Under the pieces are notes generated by a model. The model was not told the DNA's origin. It did not search any database and worked only from the letters and a program-made list of their open reading frames with translations. The position numbers and the translations under genes were made by a program. Positions 23,181-35,139 of a DNA stretch of 64,000 nt are shown here, in pieces; the first letter of the stretch is position 1, and each line of letters starts with the position of its first letter. The stretch spans positions 23,573,953-23,637,952 of the forward strand of contig NC_088307.1 in assembly GCF_032854445.1 (NCBI RefSeq), in the 5' to 3' direction. Source of the stretch: Liolophura sinensis. Its lineage: Eukaryota > Mollusca > Polyplacophora > Chitonida > Chitonidae.

Positions 23181-23336
23181 CGTATATATCAGACGTTTAA
23201 AGCAGACCATTAAACAGTGTACAAGAAAATAGTTCGATATATTTTTTCAGAATTTTTTCAACCGAGTAAAATAGTTTTACTGATCATCAGATTGCATACA
23301 GGGCATTTTAAGCACTTATGTTTATTACATCAACAT

Positions 23337-23494
23337 CGGTCGCAGTGAGTTCAAGTCCAGCTCATGCTAGCTTCCTCTCCGGCTGGATGGTCGTGGGTTT
23401 CCAACGGGCTCTGCTAAGTTTGATCCCACCATAATGCTGGCCGCCGACGTATCAGTGAAATAGTCGGCGTAAAACACCAATCAAATAAATAAAT
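23337..23494 (+). mobile_element. 5'-truncated SINE-A with perfect TSD
   Basis: Begins CGGTCGCAGTGAGTTCAAG and has an internal deletion of the TACGTGGGAAGG segment. A 13-bp TSD, ATTACATCAACAT, lies at 23324-23336 and 23495-23507. Confidence 0.93.
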
Positions 23495-23716
23495 ATTACA
23501 TCAACATGAACTTTGAATTAATTGTCTTGCCCTAACTACCGGTATCGACCATCTACCTTGCCTCATTGAAAACTGATGACTGCTTCTCTCATTCAACTTT
23601 CAGCTTTATTTACTGTTTATATATTATTTCTTACATTCCTGTGGAAACAACAGGGAATTTTACGTTTTCTTTGAAATGGATCTTGCGATTATCGACCTGG
23701 AACACCCCTTATAGAG

Positions 23717-23938
23717 TTTATTTATTTTTCATTTGACTGATGCTTTACGCCGTACTCAAGAATATTTCACTTATACGACGGTGGCCAGCATTATGGTGGG
23801 AGCCTAATGGTTAAACGGTTAGAGCCTGGGGAAACCCTCGACTATCCGTAGATTGCAAGCAGACCTTCCCACGTACGGCGGGGGAGGGCATGAGCTGGAC
23901 TTGAACCCACAGCGACCGCATTGGTGGCCTCTGGTGGC
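23717..23938 (-). mobile_element. SINE-A copy with internal insertion
   Basis: Tail to head part. CCTAATGGTTAAACGGTTAG at about 23802 replaces the usual GGAAACCGGGC segment. Confidence 0.85.
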
Positions 23939-23954
23939 ATGTAACCCGTGATGT

Positions 23955-24135
23955 AAGGTATATTGACAGTTTACCTCAGTCAGGGTCTAATTTTGACTGT
24001 TGATGCAAATATTGCAATAGCAGCAATCTACAAACCCCCCCCTTCCCCCCACCTCCACCCTTCCCCCACCTCAGCTCCATGGCTTAGGTAGAATTATGTA
24101 AAGAAAATGCAGTGATTTTGATTGCAATTTATTGG
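23955..24135 (-). mobile_element. Element C fragment
   Basis: TTGACAGTTTACCTCAGTCA, a C-rich tract at 24034-24075, then CTCCATGGCTTAGGTAG and TTGATTGCAATTTATT. Confidence 0.65.
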
Positions 24136-25536
24136 GCGTCACTGTAGTCTAGAATTGCTCCAAATGCTGGGTTATCCTAAAAGCTTATCATTGAGCAGTG
24201 ACTACTTTGTACAAGACTGCATTACGTTTTTTTGCTAATTTATAGTCGTCCACAATTCAGTTGCCTTCTGCTAACCAAATTGGACCTTCCAGTTAGGACA
24301 GTTGTAGCAAGAATAATTTCCAAAATGACGAATCTGAAGTAATTAGGACGGAGTCATGCAAAGAAAATTGAGAAGTCTTTCTTGATGTTTATACTACACC
24401 CTTAGCTGTTTTATCAGAGCACAGGTGTGCATATATTTATACGTCGCAGTAGAATTCATTAAATTTAAAGACTTTTTCAGTTACGTTGAAAGTCGCCAGT
24501 GTTTTAAGTAGCTGATGCTATATATGCTGACGGAATTATCAGAAAATTGATTTCTTTCTTTCTTTCTTACACGGCACAAGTGGTACAGGGATCATATATA
24601 TTGACATCTGATAAGAATTCAAACAGAATTTCCAAAATCCTAACGTGTGCGCACTGTCAGACAGGCACGTGACTTATTTAACGTTTAAGAGCAAGCGGAA
24701 TAAATGAGTGCCATAGAAAGGGAGGATTAAGCTTAACATATAACTGTTGGTTTTGAAAAATTCGCAATAATGCAACCTGCTAAAAGACGCCATCTTGACT
24801 CAGGACAGCTTAAAGTCGTATATATACATATTAGCCGTGACGTGCGAGCGTACGTGCGCGCGCGCTTTTGTGTCTCGCGTGACATGTGCTGAGGGTTAGG
24901 GCGATGTGAAAGCATTCACCTTCTGTACATGGGCTACTTCACCCGGCACTACCCTTGCAACCCTACTCATTAATATTAATTCATACAGTCCATAGACCTA
25001 TGTCCACGGCTTACGGCAGACAGGTGGTTCGAAGCACCAGTAACGCACAAAGCTAAGAACGGTATGTCAAATCCACGGTAAATAGCTAGGTAAAAAATCG
25101 ACTCCTTGATGAAAGGCGTTTTAAATCTATCAGTCTGCCCACGCACCAACCCTCGTCTTTCTTCGTAGGTACAAAACGACCTACCTTTGGCCGAGTTACG
25201 GCGCGTGTTTGAGCTATTAAGTAAAGATGTTGCGACGCACATTTGTTGCCAGCGATTATATTAAGAAATAGATTTAAATTTACATTTTCTTCCAAAGCCT
25301 GTCGGATGCATACTGTCGCCTGTATTTTGAGAACAAACACACGAATCAGCTACGTTGGAGACTTGTATTCAAATTGAGAGACATTTAGAAGTATTGGCGT
25401 TTTGCGTTATTGTTTGATTTGTAGGTTAAGTGCCAAAACTGACACCGACAGAAAAAAAAAAAAACAGCTGAGGAGAGTCGGTGGTAGACGTAATAGATAA
25501 CGACAGAAAATGAATGAAACGACCATTTGCGAGAAT
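24136..25536. other. Unique sequence with a CpG-rich spot
   Basis: TTTCTTTCTTTCTTTCTT at 24550. The 24835-24875 stretch, GAGCGTACGTGCGCGCGCGC, is strongly CpG-rich. Open frames on the minus strand around 24.7-25.3 kb have no recognised similarity. Confidence 0.35.
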
Positions 25537-25717
25537 ATTTATATATTTATTTATTTGATCGTTATTTTACGCCGTACTTAAGAGTATTTCACTTATACGA
25601 CGGCCGCCAGCCTCATAGTGGGAGGAAACAGGGCCGAGCCCGGGGAAAACCCACGACCATCACAGGTTGCTGACAGACCTTCCCACGTACGGCCGGAGAG
25701 GAGGTCAGCATGCTTCA
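25537..25717 (-). mobile_element. 5'-truncated SINE-A
   Basis: Tail to GGAGAGGAGGTCAGCATG. Direct repeat CGAGAATA at about 25530 and 25718. Confidence 0.85.
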
Positions 25718-25980
25718 CGAGAATAAACTCAAGAAATAACAGATCCAGTCACATTTTTGTCAAAATTAATTAGACAGATGTCAGTTAGATTGACTGATTG
25801 ATTTTTATAGTTAGCATTTTAAACACGCACAAATATCTTTTTCCCAAGAGTGTCTAGATGAGCGAATCCAAATGTTTTGCATTGCCAGGATCGTCATACG
25901 TAACTTCATTTTCTAGTTTTGATGTTTGCTACTAATCGGCGTGGCGCGTAAGTTGCTACTACTGACATTTCTATGGAACC

Positions 25981-26308
25981 TTTATCTCATATGGCAGAGT
26001 CGATGGTGCTTGACCTGTATCGCGGATGGTAGAGTCTAATCGTACTTTGATATGTATCGCAGATGGCAGAGCTGGACTGTACTTTGACATGTATCGCAGA
26101 TGGCAGAACCGGATTGTCCCTTTGCCCCTTCTCTCAGATAGCAGAGTCAGATCCAGACAGCGTCGGGTCGTACTTTGACATGTATCTCAGATGGCAGAGC
26201 TGGACTGTACTTTGACATGTATCTCAGATGACAGAGCTGGATTGTACTTTGACATGTATCTCAGATGGCAGAGTCGGATAGTACTATGGACTGTATCTCA
26301 GATGGTAC
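25981..26308 (+). repeat. 37-bp tandem repeat, about eight units
   Basis: Unit ACTTTGACATGTATCTCAGA + TGGCAGAGCTGGACTGT, with one unit near 26110 replaced by diverged sequence (CCTTTGCCCCTTCTCTCAG). Confidence 0.9.
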
Positions 26309-26381
26309 CTGTACATCGAATTTGTGTGTTTTCATACAGTCTATAATCAAATGTGAATTGAACGGTGATTAAACGACAGCG

Positions 26382-26626
26382 GCGCCTCCGTGGTTCAGTT
26401 GGTTAGCGCGCTAGCGAAGCGTAATGACCCAGGAGTCTCTTACCAATGCGGTCGATGTGAGTTCACTTCCTCTCCGGCCGTACGTGGGAAGGTCTGCCAT
26501 CAAAATGCGGATGGTCGGGGGTTTCCCCCTCTGTCCGGTTTCCACCCACCATATTGCTGGCCGCCGTCGTATAAGTGAAATATTCTTAAGTACGTCGAAA
26601 AACACCTATCAAATAAATAAATAAAT
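26382..26626 (+). mobile_element. SINE-A with short internal deletion
   Basis: GGCGCCTCCGTGGTTCAGTT to AAATAAATAAATAAAT. The CAAGTCCAGCTCATGCTGG segment is deleted. Confidence 0.9.
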
Positions 26627-27159
26627 GTATATAACTCTAAAACCTTACCAGATTTCTGCATGGCCTTTAGCAAGTATTTACGACGACACATATTAGGGAT
26701 CCTTACTCCATGTTTCATTTTATGTACGGCGTTTTAGGACCAAATTCCGTTGAAATCAAAGCATTATGGTCAAACTTATGAGAATGAAAGAGGACAAATA
26801 CCAGGAGTAAAACCACTGATCTTTGTACTGGTTTAAATCATTCCTCCATTCATTTTTTCCACGTATTTTAGATCTGAATCTGTTAAATAATTACAATGGT
26901 CTACACTGGCGCCACAGGAATACAACAAAAAAACCCTCACCAAAACCCTGGTAATTCAGATTTCTATTGACTGAATTACGGTACCTGATCTGAGATTGCT
27001 GTGATAAAACACTAGCCTTTAATCCTGTGAAGTATGTGATTATTTCATTCTGCGCCACAAGTTGTTCTTTATAAAAACTGGAATTTATCACGCATGCGGA
27101 ATCAAACACATCTCACTAATTAGCCGGTGGGCCTTAATTGACTAATGAGGTCGCGTGCT

Positions 27160-27508
27160 GGAAGCTCTGGACGGTTCGGCCGTGGTTTAAGACACGTAGG
27201 GGATAGGGCTTTCGTCTAGTGCAGGTTAGAGGCCGTTCCCATTCAACCACTACCTAGGACACACAAGGTGTGGGTTCAAAGCCGGCCTAGGACAGAGAAT
27301 TTGCACATTTCCCCGTCCTCATAGTTTATGTAGCCTTGGTGGACAATAAGTGGTCCACTTGTTTTACCTGGAGCATTCCGGTTTCCTCCTTCCTAAACTC
27401 AACCGCCATTGTATGGGCCTATATATGCGTATATAAATTTAAAATTCATAAGAATAGCGTTAAGAAACATTCAGATACAAATAAATAAATAAATAAATAA
27501 ATAAATAG
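27160..27508 (+). mobile_element. SINE-C copy (unit 1)
   Basis: tRNA-like start around GGCCGTGGTTTAAGACACG, box B-like GGGTTCAAAGCCG at 27272, a body with GGTTTCCTCCTTCCTAAACT, and a pure (AAAT)n tail. Confidence 0.7.
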
Positions 27509-27811
27509 GCCAGTTGTCTTGCAATGAATGGGCGGTGGTCTGCTCCGGTATCCATCGATCGAGTTTCTAACATCCAAACACGACCACTGTCGTGTAAACG
27601 ATATAGGCCTATTCTTCAGTTCTGAACAACCTCTCCCCCCCCCCACCCCCACCCCCCCAATAAATAAAAACTCTCCAATTAAGTCACAACACTTCGACAA
27701 TTATGATTGGACAAAATGGTCAGTTAGATTATGTGGAGAAGTTATTAACCGATGTATCGATTGGTTTATTGCCGCATGGTAATAAATTAACTCTAGAGCC
27801 AACGCCTATAT

Positions 27812-28056
27812 TTATTTATTTATTTGATTGGTGTTTACGCATTTCACATATATGGCCAGCATAATTTTCGGAGGAAACCAGACACAACCCGGGGGAAATC
27901 CACGACCATCCGTAGGCTTCTGACAGACCTTCCCACGTACAGCCCGAGAGGAAGTCAGCATGGGCTGGACTTGAACTCACAGCAACCGCATTGGTGAGAG
28001 GCTGCTCGGTCATTACGCTGCGCTAGCGTGCTAAACACCTCGGCCACAGAGGGTCC
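27812..28056 (-). mobile_element. SINE-A copy (unit 1)
   Basis: Tail to head with an internal deletion (GTACTCAAGAATATT missing). Direct repeat GCCTATAT at 27804 and 28062. Confidence 0.88.
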
Positions 28057-28102
28057 CTATAGCCTATATGAAGGCATTGCTTTTATGGGTGGAGGAAACT
28101 GG

Positions 28103-28364
28103 ATTTATTTATTTATTTGTTTGAATGGTGTTTTACGCCGTACTCAAGAATATTTCACTTATACGACGGCGGCCAGCATTATGGTGGGAGGAAACCGGGC
28201 AGAGCCCAAGGGAGACCCATGACAATCCGCAGGTGGCTGCCAGACCTCCTCACTCACTTAGAGGAAGCCAGCATAAGCTGGACTTGAACTCACAGCGACG
28301 GCATTGGTGAGAGGCTCCTGCGCCATTACGCTGCGCTAGCGTGCTAACCAATCGAGCCACGGGA
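28103..28364 (-). mobile_element. Full-length SINE-A (unit 1)
   Basis: GGATTTATTTATTTATTTG to CGAGCCACGGG. Confidence 0.92.
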
Positions 28365-28519
28365 ACTGAAGTGTCAGAAGTAAACTAGCTTGACAAGCAA
28401 TTGAGGAACAATCCAACAAGTGACACACAGATTTCATCCGTCCAAAGTAATACCGGTATGTTATATTGGTGCAATTTTTCTCCAAATTACACCAAGAATG
28501 TCAAACGTTTCTCCTATCC

Positions 28520-29116
28520 ATGACTGGGTGTTATGTGCACGACTGCCGTCAGCTTCTAAATTTGGTTTGCCACTGTTTACATATGCTGAGTTCAGAGCCT
28601 GCTGTCTGCTTCTGCCTTAGAATGTTCAAGAATACGCTCAGTTCGGAGCCTGTTTGTTTACAACAAGTGTTCAAGAATTTTCTTATTCAAGACAATTCCA
28701 CCAGTCTATATAAGACCTATGAAAGCAGGTCAAAGGAGGAGAAAGGAGAGTTATTGAGAGTTTTGGATGCTTTCGCTGTGTGTAGGCCTTTTGTGCTGAA
28801 TTTTGGTGTCTTTATAGCCTCTGGCTTTGTTATATCCTATCTTCACCGAGCACTTGTTCAGTCTGAGCTTGTATATTTGATTCGTGCTCTTGTGTACACA
28901 GTGCTTATTAGTACACGGACCCTGTCTGTGGAATTTTTTATATATTTCGTCATACACTCAATTATACTGTGGATTTTCCCTCTTGTGAATTTACCTCTGA
29001 GCATTTATGCCTGTGTGGTATATATTGTGGAATATATGCGTCCGTTTGGACTTGACACCGTTGTACATGTAAGTACTTTAAGTATTTGTATAGATACTGT
29101 TATCCTTTCTTGTTAA
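28520..29116 (+). CDS. Hypothetical membrane protein frame in duplicated unit, copy 1
   Basis: 198 residues from ATG at 28520. The N-terminal half has a small internal repeat (SSEPAVC.CLRMFKN and SSEPVCLQQVFKN). The C-terminal half has about four hydrophobic stretches, for example FVLNFGVFIASGFVISYL and FVIHSIILWIFPLVNL. A poly(A)-signal-like AATAAA lies 50 bp after the stop at about 29169. I recognise no family. The second copy is broken by one inserted base, which argues that the frame is not under strong constraint or that copy 2 is a pseudogene. Confidence 0.3.
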   Translation: MTGCYVHDCRQLLNLVCHCLHMLSSEPAVCFCLRMFKNTLSSEPVCLQQVFKNFLIQDNSTSLYKTYESRSKEEKGELLRVLDAFAVCRPFVLNFGVFIASGFVISYLHRALVQSELVYLIRALVYTVLISTRTLSVEFFIYFVIHSIILWIFPLVNLPLSIYACVVYIVEYMRPFGLDTVVHVSTLSICIDTVILSC

Positions 29117-29170
29117 ACGTAAGTACTGTAGTATTTGTATAAGTCTTGTTATCTGTCCTTGTTAAACCTA
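29043..29170 (+). repeat. 49-bp direct repeat, two units
   Basis: GTAAGTACTTTAAGTATTTG and GTAAGTACTGTAGTATTTG start units that both end CCTTGTTAAAC or TCTTGTTAAAC. Also present in unit 2 at about 35091. Confidence 0.8.
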
Positions 29171-29325
29171 ATAAATTGTTGTAAAATAAAATCTGCTGGT
29201 TTTGGTTACTTTTTTGTGCGGCCAAACTGTCGTGTATTTCGAACAAGCCATCTCTTTATAATACAGGCAGTTTGGGTCGTAACACTGGGATTGGATCAAC
29301 TCCACGTGTATAGCTCTTTTATCTA

Positions 29326-29512
29326 GTGCTGCTTCACTGAAACGACTGCCCCGCCCGAGCCATTATACTGATACGGGTCAACCAGTCCTTGCTCTACCCG
29401 CTTCATGCAGAACGCCAAGCGAGGAAGTTACAACTTCCTCTTTTAAAGTCTTAGGTGTGAATCGATCCAGGATTGATCCTGGATCTACCTGTCCCGAAGC
29501 GGACGCGGCCAA
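29326..29512 (-). mobile_element. SINE-B copy (unit 1)
   Basis: CTAGTGCTGCTTCACTGAAA, TACTGATACGGGTCAACCAG and GAACGCCAAGCGAGGAAG as in 62280-62400. Confidence 0.75.
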
Positions 29513-29699
29513 CTAAGAAGAGTTTTGGTTAGTAATATTAATGTAAACGTGGTGTCTTGTTTTATAACATAAAGTTCATGTAAAGTCCTGCTTATGAATG
29601 GCAGCAGGTCATGATTGTGCGATATGTTTCCTTGAGAATCCCTGTGTGGTCTCTGAGGTTAAAAGATTAGGACCTCAGCCTTATTGCCCTAAAGACAGG

Positions 29700-29928
29700 C
29701 CAGGGTCCGCATTTATCAAGCAACTTAAGAATTAAGACATAAATTGCGAGTTCTTAAAAAGCCAAACTAAGAAGACAAAAGGAATCAAATTGTGGATAGT
29801 ACATTGTTCTGTTGTAAGAAATCTGTGTACAAAGTTTAAACTTTCTAGAGTGAAACAGTTTAGTTATATAGCTGTGTTTGAATTTTTGACCTAAGATCTG
29901 AAGACGTTTTATAAATATGGGCCCTGGT
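29700..29928. mobile_element. MITE-4 (unit 1)
   Basis: CCAGGGTCCGCATTTATCAA at the left, and CCAGGGCCCATATTTATAAA inward from the right: about 20-bp imperfect inverted ends, 229 bp. Confidence 0.75.
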
Positions 29929-30287
29929 GTATAAAGGCGACTAACCTAGAGCCATCTTGTGTTGGCCTGGTGAATAGATTTAGCTCCATACCACTGATGG
30001 CGAAGCTAGGAAAATGTGTAAAGGATATATGTACTTTAAAATGTTTATGGATATTGTATCAAAACTATATTTTATGTGATTTGCGAATGTTAACAGACTT
30101 TTGTTATTTTAGCCGATTTTAAGTGTCTGTTGTTCCACCATAGTGTCAGAACGTACTCTGGTTGAATGCTATAATTCTCATGTCGAAAACGGAATGGTTT
30201 CCTGGTTGTTATATGCTCTCGCAACTATATGGCTGAAATGCTGCCGAAGTGGTGTGAACTCCGAAACACCCTTTCATTCATGCCTTC

Positions 30288-30814
30288 CTTTAAGCCACGT
30301 TCTCTCTACGAATCGTGTTTGAATTTGTGGTCTTTCGTACTGATTCTTGAGCGTTAGTAATGAATTCGTGCTCGATTTTTCATGTCGGCAACAATTTAAA
30401 AAAAAAGTTAAAAAATTTTGTAACTGAATCGCAAATATTCGCAAAAGATACGTAAATATTCGCGAAGCTGTAGGCTGCAATCGTATAGGTAATGCAATCA
30501 TTCCGAAAGCATCGCTGTATCGTAGTGGTTCTAAAAATCAATTAAGACAGAATAGATACTTGAGAATGAATAGAAATTTACGACAGACTTACGAAGTACA
30601 TGAGTTAAGAATGGTACCGATTTCCTTTTAGGCCTTGCTTGCTCGCCCTTTTTAACGAATCAATTACGAATTATTTTCGGATATTCCCGATATTTCGCAA
30701 CTTGTTCGTGACTGTTGTAAAATTCATTTACGTCTTGTTACACGATGCAAAAAGAATCTTATGTGGTAACGGTTCCGCACAACACTCGTCTAAGTGTGAA
30801 CGGGCCTTTAGAGT
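30288..30814. mobile_element. MITE-5, degenerate long inverted ends (unit 1)
   Basis: TTAAGCCACGTTCTCTCTAC at the left pairs loosely with AAAGGCCCGTTCACACTTAG inward from the right; both continue with a GTGTT and TAATGAATT-type block. About 525 bp. Confidence 0.5.
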
Positions 30815-30821
30815 TATATAA

Positions 30822-31068
30822 TTTATTTATATATCTGATTGGTGTTTTACACTGTACTCAAGAATATTTCACTTATATGACAGCGGTCAGCGTCATGGTG
30901 GTGGAGGGAACCCACAACTATCCACAGGTTGCTGAAGACCTTCCCACGTACGTCCGTAGGGAAAGCCGGCATGAGGTGGCCGCATTGGGTCTGCATTGGA
31001 GGCCGCATTGGATACTCCTGGGTCATTGCGCCGCGCTGGCGCGCTTACCACGTCGGCCAAGGAGGTCA
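30822..31068 (-). mobile_element. SINE-A copy (unit 1)
   Basis: ATAATTTATTTATATATCTG to GCCAAGGAGGTCAC, flanked by CTTTAGA on both sides. Internally diverged (GGTGGTGGAGGGAACCCAC). Confidence 0.88.
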
Positions 31069-31161
31069 CGCTTTAGAATGTAGCTTTTCTGTAAACCGTT
31101 TGCTGTTTATTTTCTCACAGTGATTAAAGTCAAAAAGGTTTTATTTTGAAAAGTGATTCTA

Positions 31162-31514
31162 ATTCTGTAAGACGGGTCGGAATTTGGAGGTCACGTGACC
31201 ACCCTGTCGGGTCGAAAACAAAATGGCCGACCAGTGTTAAAGCATTGGGGAAAAGGTCAGTCTTTGCCACTTCGCTAGTGGTCAATAAGGCCTAGCTGTA
31301 CAACATACCATCATCAACGCTCTGCAGAAATACTCTGTAGACTATTTGGAAACATGGAAATTGTATACATCCAACGGATACATGATCGCTGACAGCGATT
31401 CAAAAATAGGCATTTTCTTATGCAATAACGTTGGGAGGACCGTTTTCTTCACTCACGTTGTTTCTTAAATGACGTGATCACTGTGTCTCTAACTTCCGAT
31501 CCGTCTTACAGAAT
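31162..31514. mobile_element. MITE-3 (unit 1)
   Basis: ATTCTGTAAGACGGGTCGGA at the left, and ATTCTGTAAGACGGATCGGA inward from the right: 20-bp inverted ends with one mismatch, 353 bp. Confidence 0.85.
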
Positions 31515-32078
31515 AAAAGTTGACAAAAAGTTACTAGTCGAAAATTGTGCGAAGTGTATCTTTTAATAATTATAATAGTCAAATAAAGTTAAGTCGTGCC
31601 CATTTTAAGAGAGGGTATGGTTTATAACCTACTTTATAAGTAATCTGCTTCTTATCATCAAGTTCATCAAACAAATCCTTTCCAGAGAACAAATTGATGT
31701 GCTGTGTGTTTATGCCGATGCTGGTTGTACTACAGTAGCTACTGCATTGGAACTCAACAAGGTTGAAAGAGTTATCTACCTTGAATCCACATAAAGTATT
31801 TTTAATTCATTTGTCTCTCGACAAGAAAAAAACCCAACAAAAAATAACAAAACAACGTCTACATGAAATAAAAACAGGTTTATTGAATATAAGCGAGCAT
31901 GCACTGTCATGTTACAACGTGTGGTAAAGTAACATTATCTAGTGTACTGTTCAGCCATACACATTGTGAAAGACAAGATGTTGAGTATTAGCAACAGGGT
32001 TCATATTACCCGAGTGGTGTAAAAACAACTTGTAGCAAATGCAACTAATTACGTCTAAATTCCCATTTAAAACAGCAG

Positions 32079-32079
<1 letters not shown>

Positions 32080-32113
<34 letters not shown>
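32080..32113. repeat. (TA)n microsatellite (unit 1)
   Basis: About 17 TA units. Confidence 0.97.
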
Positions 32114-32117
<4 letters not shown>

Positions 32118-32680
32118 TGCTCAATATGTACATTTTATGTCCCACATGTTGAATCTAAAAAGAAAAACAATATATCCTGATCAAATATTCAGTTTCTATA
32201 TTTTCAATACAGTTTTAATACATTTTAATACAGTGCAAAAAAATGGTTTCAATCATTCTGAAAAAATTAAACATCATGGCTAAAAACTTCATAAAATGTT
32301 TATTACTCCTAAACACCATACATGATATTGTACATGGAAACTTTCTGCCAGAGAGAGACACATGACTGTACACTTTACATGCCTTTCGTGAATACTTTCA
32401 AATTTCAAACATTAGGCGATTCAAACTCAAACCCCATTTACACAATGTCATGGCATGGAGTCTATGGTCACCCCTCGTTTCAAGGATGAGGTTAAAGATA
32501 CATACATAGTTACACATTAAAACCAATTTGTAACAAAAATTATAGCACACAACAAGAATTTGGAGTGTGAACAAAGTAAAACGAATGTCATAATTACTGA
32601 ACCATACAAGGTAGCATTTTCATAATTAGCACTAATTCCATTCAGCTATCAAATGGGATTCACTTTCCAATCCTTAGAAT

Positions 32681-32745
32681 TTATTAATTTATTTGAATGC
32701 TGTTGTGCGCAGTACTCAAGAATACTTCACATGTATAATGGTATA
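32681..32745 (-). mobile_element. SINE-A tail fragment (unit 1)
   Basis: TTTATTAATTTATTTGAATG and CAGTACTCAAGAATACTTCA. Confidence 0.75.
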
Positions 32746-33174
32746 GGTGGCCCGCATTACCAAATTACCAAATAAAGTCAAAGCATCATGGTCAAACTAA
32801 TGAGAATAAAAGAGGACAAATACCAGGAGAAAAACCCACTGATCTTTGTACTGGTTTAAATCATTCTTCCATTCATTTTTTTCCCACGTATTTTAGATCT
32901 GAATCTGTTAAATAATGACAATGGTCTACACTGGCGCCACAGGAATACAACAAAAAAAAAACGCTCCCCAAAACCCTGGTAATTTCAGATTTCTATTGAC
33001 TGAATTACAGTACCTGATCTGAGATTGCTGTGATAAAACATTAGCCTTTAATCCTGTGAAGTATGTGATTATTTCATTCTGCGTCACAAGTTGTTCTTTA
33101 TAAAAACTGGAATTTATCACGCATGCGGAATCAAACACATCTCACTAATTAGCCGGTGGGCCTTAATTGACTAA

Positions 33175-33544
33175 TGAGGTCGAATGCTGGAAGTTCTGGA
33201 CGGTTCGGCCGTGGTTTAAGACACGTAGGGGATAGGGCTTTCGTCTAGTGCAGGTTAGAGGCCGTTCCCATTCAACCACTACCTAGGACACACAAGGTGT
33301 GGGTTCAAAGCCGGCCTAGGACAGAGAATTTGCACATTTCCCCGTCCTCATAGTTTATGGAGCCTTGGTGGACAATAAGTGGTCGACTTGCTTCACCTGG
33401 AGCATTCCGGTTTCCTCCTTCCTAAACTCAACCGCCATTGTATGGGCCTATATATGCGTATATAAATGAAAAATTCATAAGAATAGCATTAAGAAACATT
33501 CAGATACAAATGAATGAATAAATAAATAAATAAATAAATAAATA
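33175..33544 (+). mobile_element. SINE-C copy (unit 2)
   Basis: As in unit 1, with a slightly longer (AAAT)n tail. Confidence 0.7.
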
Positions 33545-33831
33545 AGTCAGTTGTCGTGCAATGAAGGGGCGGTGGTCTGCTCCGGGATCCGTCGATCGAG
33601 TTTCTAACATCCAAACACGACCACTGTCGTGTAAACGATATAGGCCTATTCTTCAGTTCTGTACAAACCAACCAATAAATAAAAACTCTCCAATTAAGTC
33701 ACAACACTTCGACAATCATGATTGGACAAAATGGTCAGTTAGATTATATGGAGAAGTTATTAACTGATGTATCGATTGGTTTATAGCCGCATGGTAATAA
33801 ATTAACTCTAGAGCCAAACGCCTATATTTAT

Positions 33832-34078
33832 TTATTTATTTGATTGGTGTTTACGCATTTCACATATATGGCCGCTGCCAGCATTATGGTCGGGGGAAAC
33901 CGGACACAACCCGGGGGAAATCCACGACCATCCGCAGGCTTCTGACAGACCTTCCCACGTACGGCCCGAGAGGAAGTCAGCATGGGCTGGACTTGAACTC
34001 ACAGCAACCGCATTGGTGAGAGGCTGCTGGGTCATTACGCTGCGCTAGCGTGCTAAACACCTCGGCCACAGAGGGTCC
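33832..34078 (-). mobile_element. SINE-A copy (unit 2)
   Basis: As 27812-28056, but retains GCCGCTGCCAGCATTATGG. Confidence 0.88.
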
Positions 34079-34123
34079 GTATAGCCTATATGAAGGCATT
34101 GCTTTTATGGGTGAAGGAAACTG

Positions 34124-34385
34124 GATTTATTTATTCATTTGTTTGAATGGTGTTTTACGCCGTACTCAAGAATATTTCACTTATACGACGGCGGCCAGCA
34201 TTATGGTGGGAGGAAACCGGGCAGAGCCCAAGGGAGACCCACGACAATCCGCAGGTGGCTGCCAGACCTCCTCACTCACTTAGAGGAAGCCAGCATAAGC
34301 TGGACTTGAACTCACAGCGACAGCATTGGTGAGAGGCTCCTGCGCCATTACGCTGCGCTAGCGTGCTAACCAACTGAGCCACGGA
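34124..34385 (-). mobile_element. Full-length SINE-A (unit 2)
   Basis: As 28103-28364. Confidence 0.92.
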
Positions 34386-34541
34386 ATCTGAAGTGTCAGA
34401 AGTAAACTAGCTTGACAAGCAATTGAGGAACAATCCAACAAGTGACACACAGCTTTCATCCATCCAAAGTAATACCGGTATGCCATATTGGTGCAATTTT
34501 TCTCCAAATGAAACCAAGAATGTCAAACGTTTCTCCTATCC

Positions 34542-35139
34542 ATGACTGGGTGTTATGTGCACGACTGCCGTCAGCTTCTAAATTTGGCTTGCCACTGTTT
34601 ACATATGCTGAGTTCAGAACCTGCTGTCTGCCTCTGCCTTAGAATGTTCAAGAATACGCTCAGTTCGGAGCCTGTTTGTTTACAACAAGTGTTCAAGAAT
34701 TTTCTTATTCTAGACAATTCCACCAGTCTATATAAGACCTATGAAAGCAGGTCAAAGGAGGAGAAAGGAGAGTTATTGAGAGTTTTGGATGCTTTCGCTG
34801 TGTGTAGGCCTTTTGTGCTGAATTTTGGTGTCTTCATAGCCTCTGGCTTTGTTAAATCATATTTCCCACCGAGCACTTGTTCAGTCTGAACTTGTATATT
34901 TGATTCGTGCTCTTGTGTACACAGTGCTTATTAGTACACGGACCCTGTCTGTGGAATTTTGTGTATATTTCGTCATACACTCAGTTATACTGTGGACTTT
35001 CCCTCTTGTGAATTTACCTCTGAACATTTATGCCTGTGTGGTATATATTGTGGAATATATGCGTCCGTTTGGACTTGACACCGTTGTACATGTAAGCACT
35101 TTAAGTATTTGTATAGATACTGTTATCCTTTCTTGTTAA
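34542..35139 (+). pseudogene. Frameshifted second copy of the hypothetical membrane frame
   Basis: The first part, 34542-34889, aligns with 28520 onward. A one-base insertion in GTTAAATCATATTTCCCACC (about 34860), compared with GTTATATCCTATCTTCACCG in copy 1, shifts the frame. The rest continues in another frame to 35139. Confidence 0.45.

Larger units (their letters stand above)
26740..32773 (+). repeat. 6.02-kb direct tandem duplication, copy 1
   Basis: Matches 32774-38790 along its whole length with an offset of 6022 at CTTTGTACTGG (26821 and 32843). Differences are scattered single bases and small indels. Each unit has, in order: unique sequence, SINE-C, two SINE-A copies, a hypothetical frame, SINE-B, MITE-4, MITE-5, SINE-A, MITE-3, a TA array and unique sequence. 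Confidence 0.95.

Noticed and set aside
27446-27782. Open frames on both strands near 27.5 kb
   Set aside because: Driven by the SINE-C AAAT tail and a C-rich run; not conserved in the second unit.
31620-31793. Open stretch ending VYADAGCTTVATALEL and YLEST in the duplicated unit
   Set aside because: Present in both units, but short, without ATG, convincing splice sites or known similarity.
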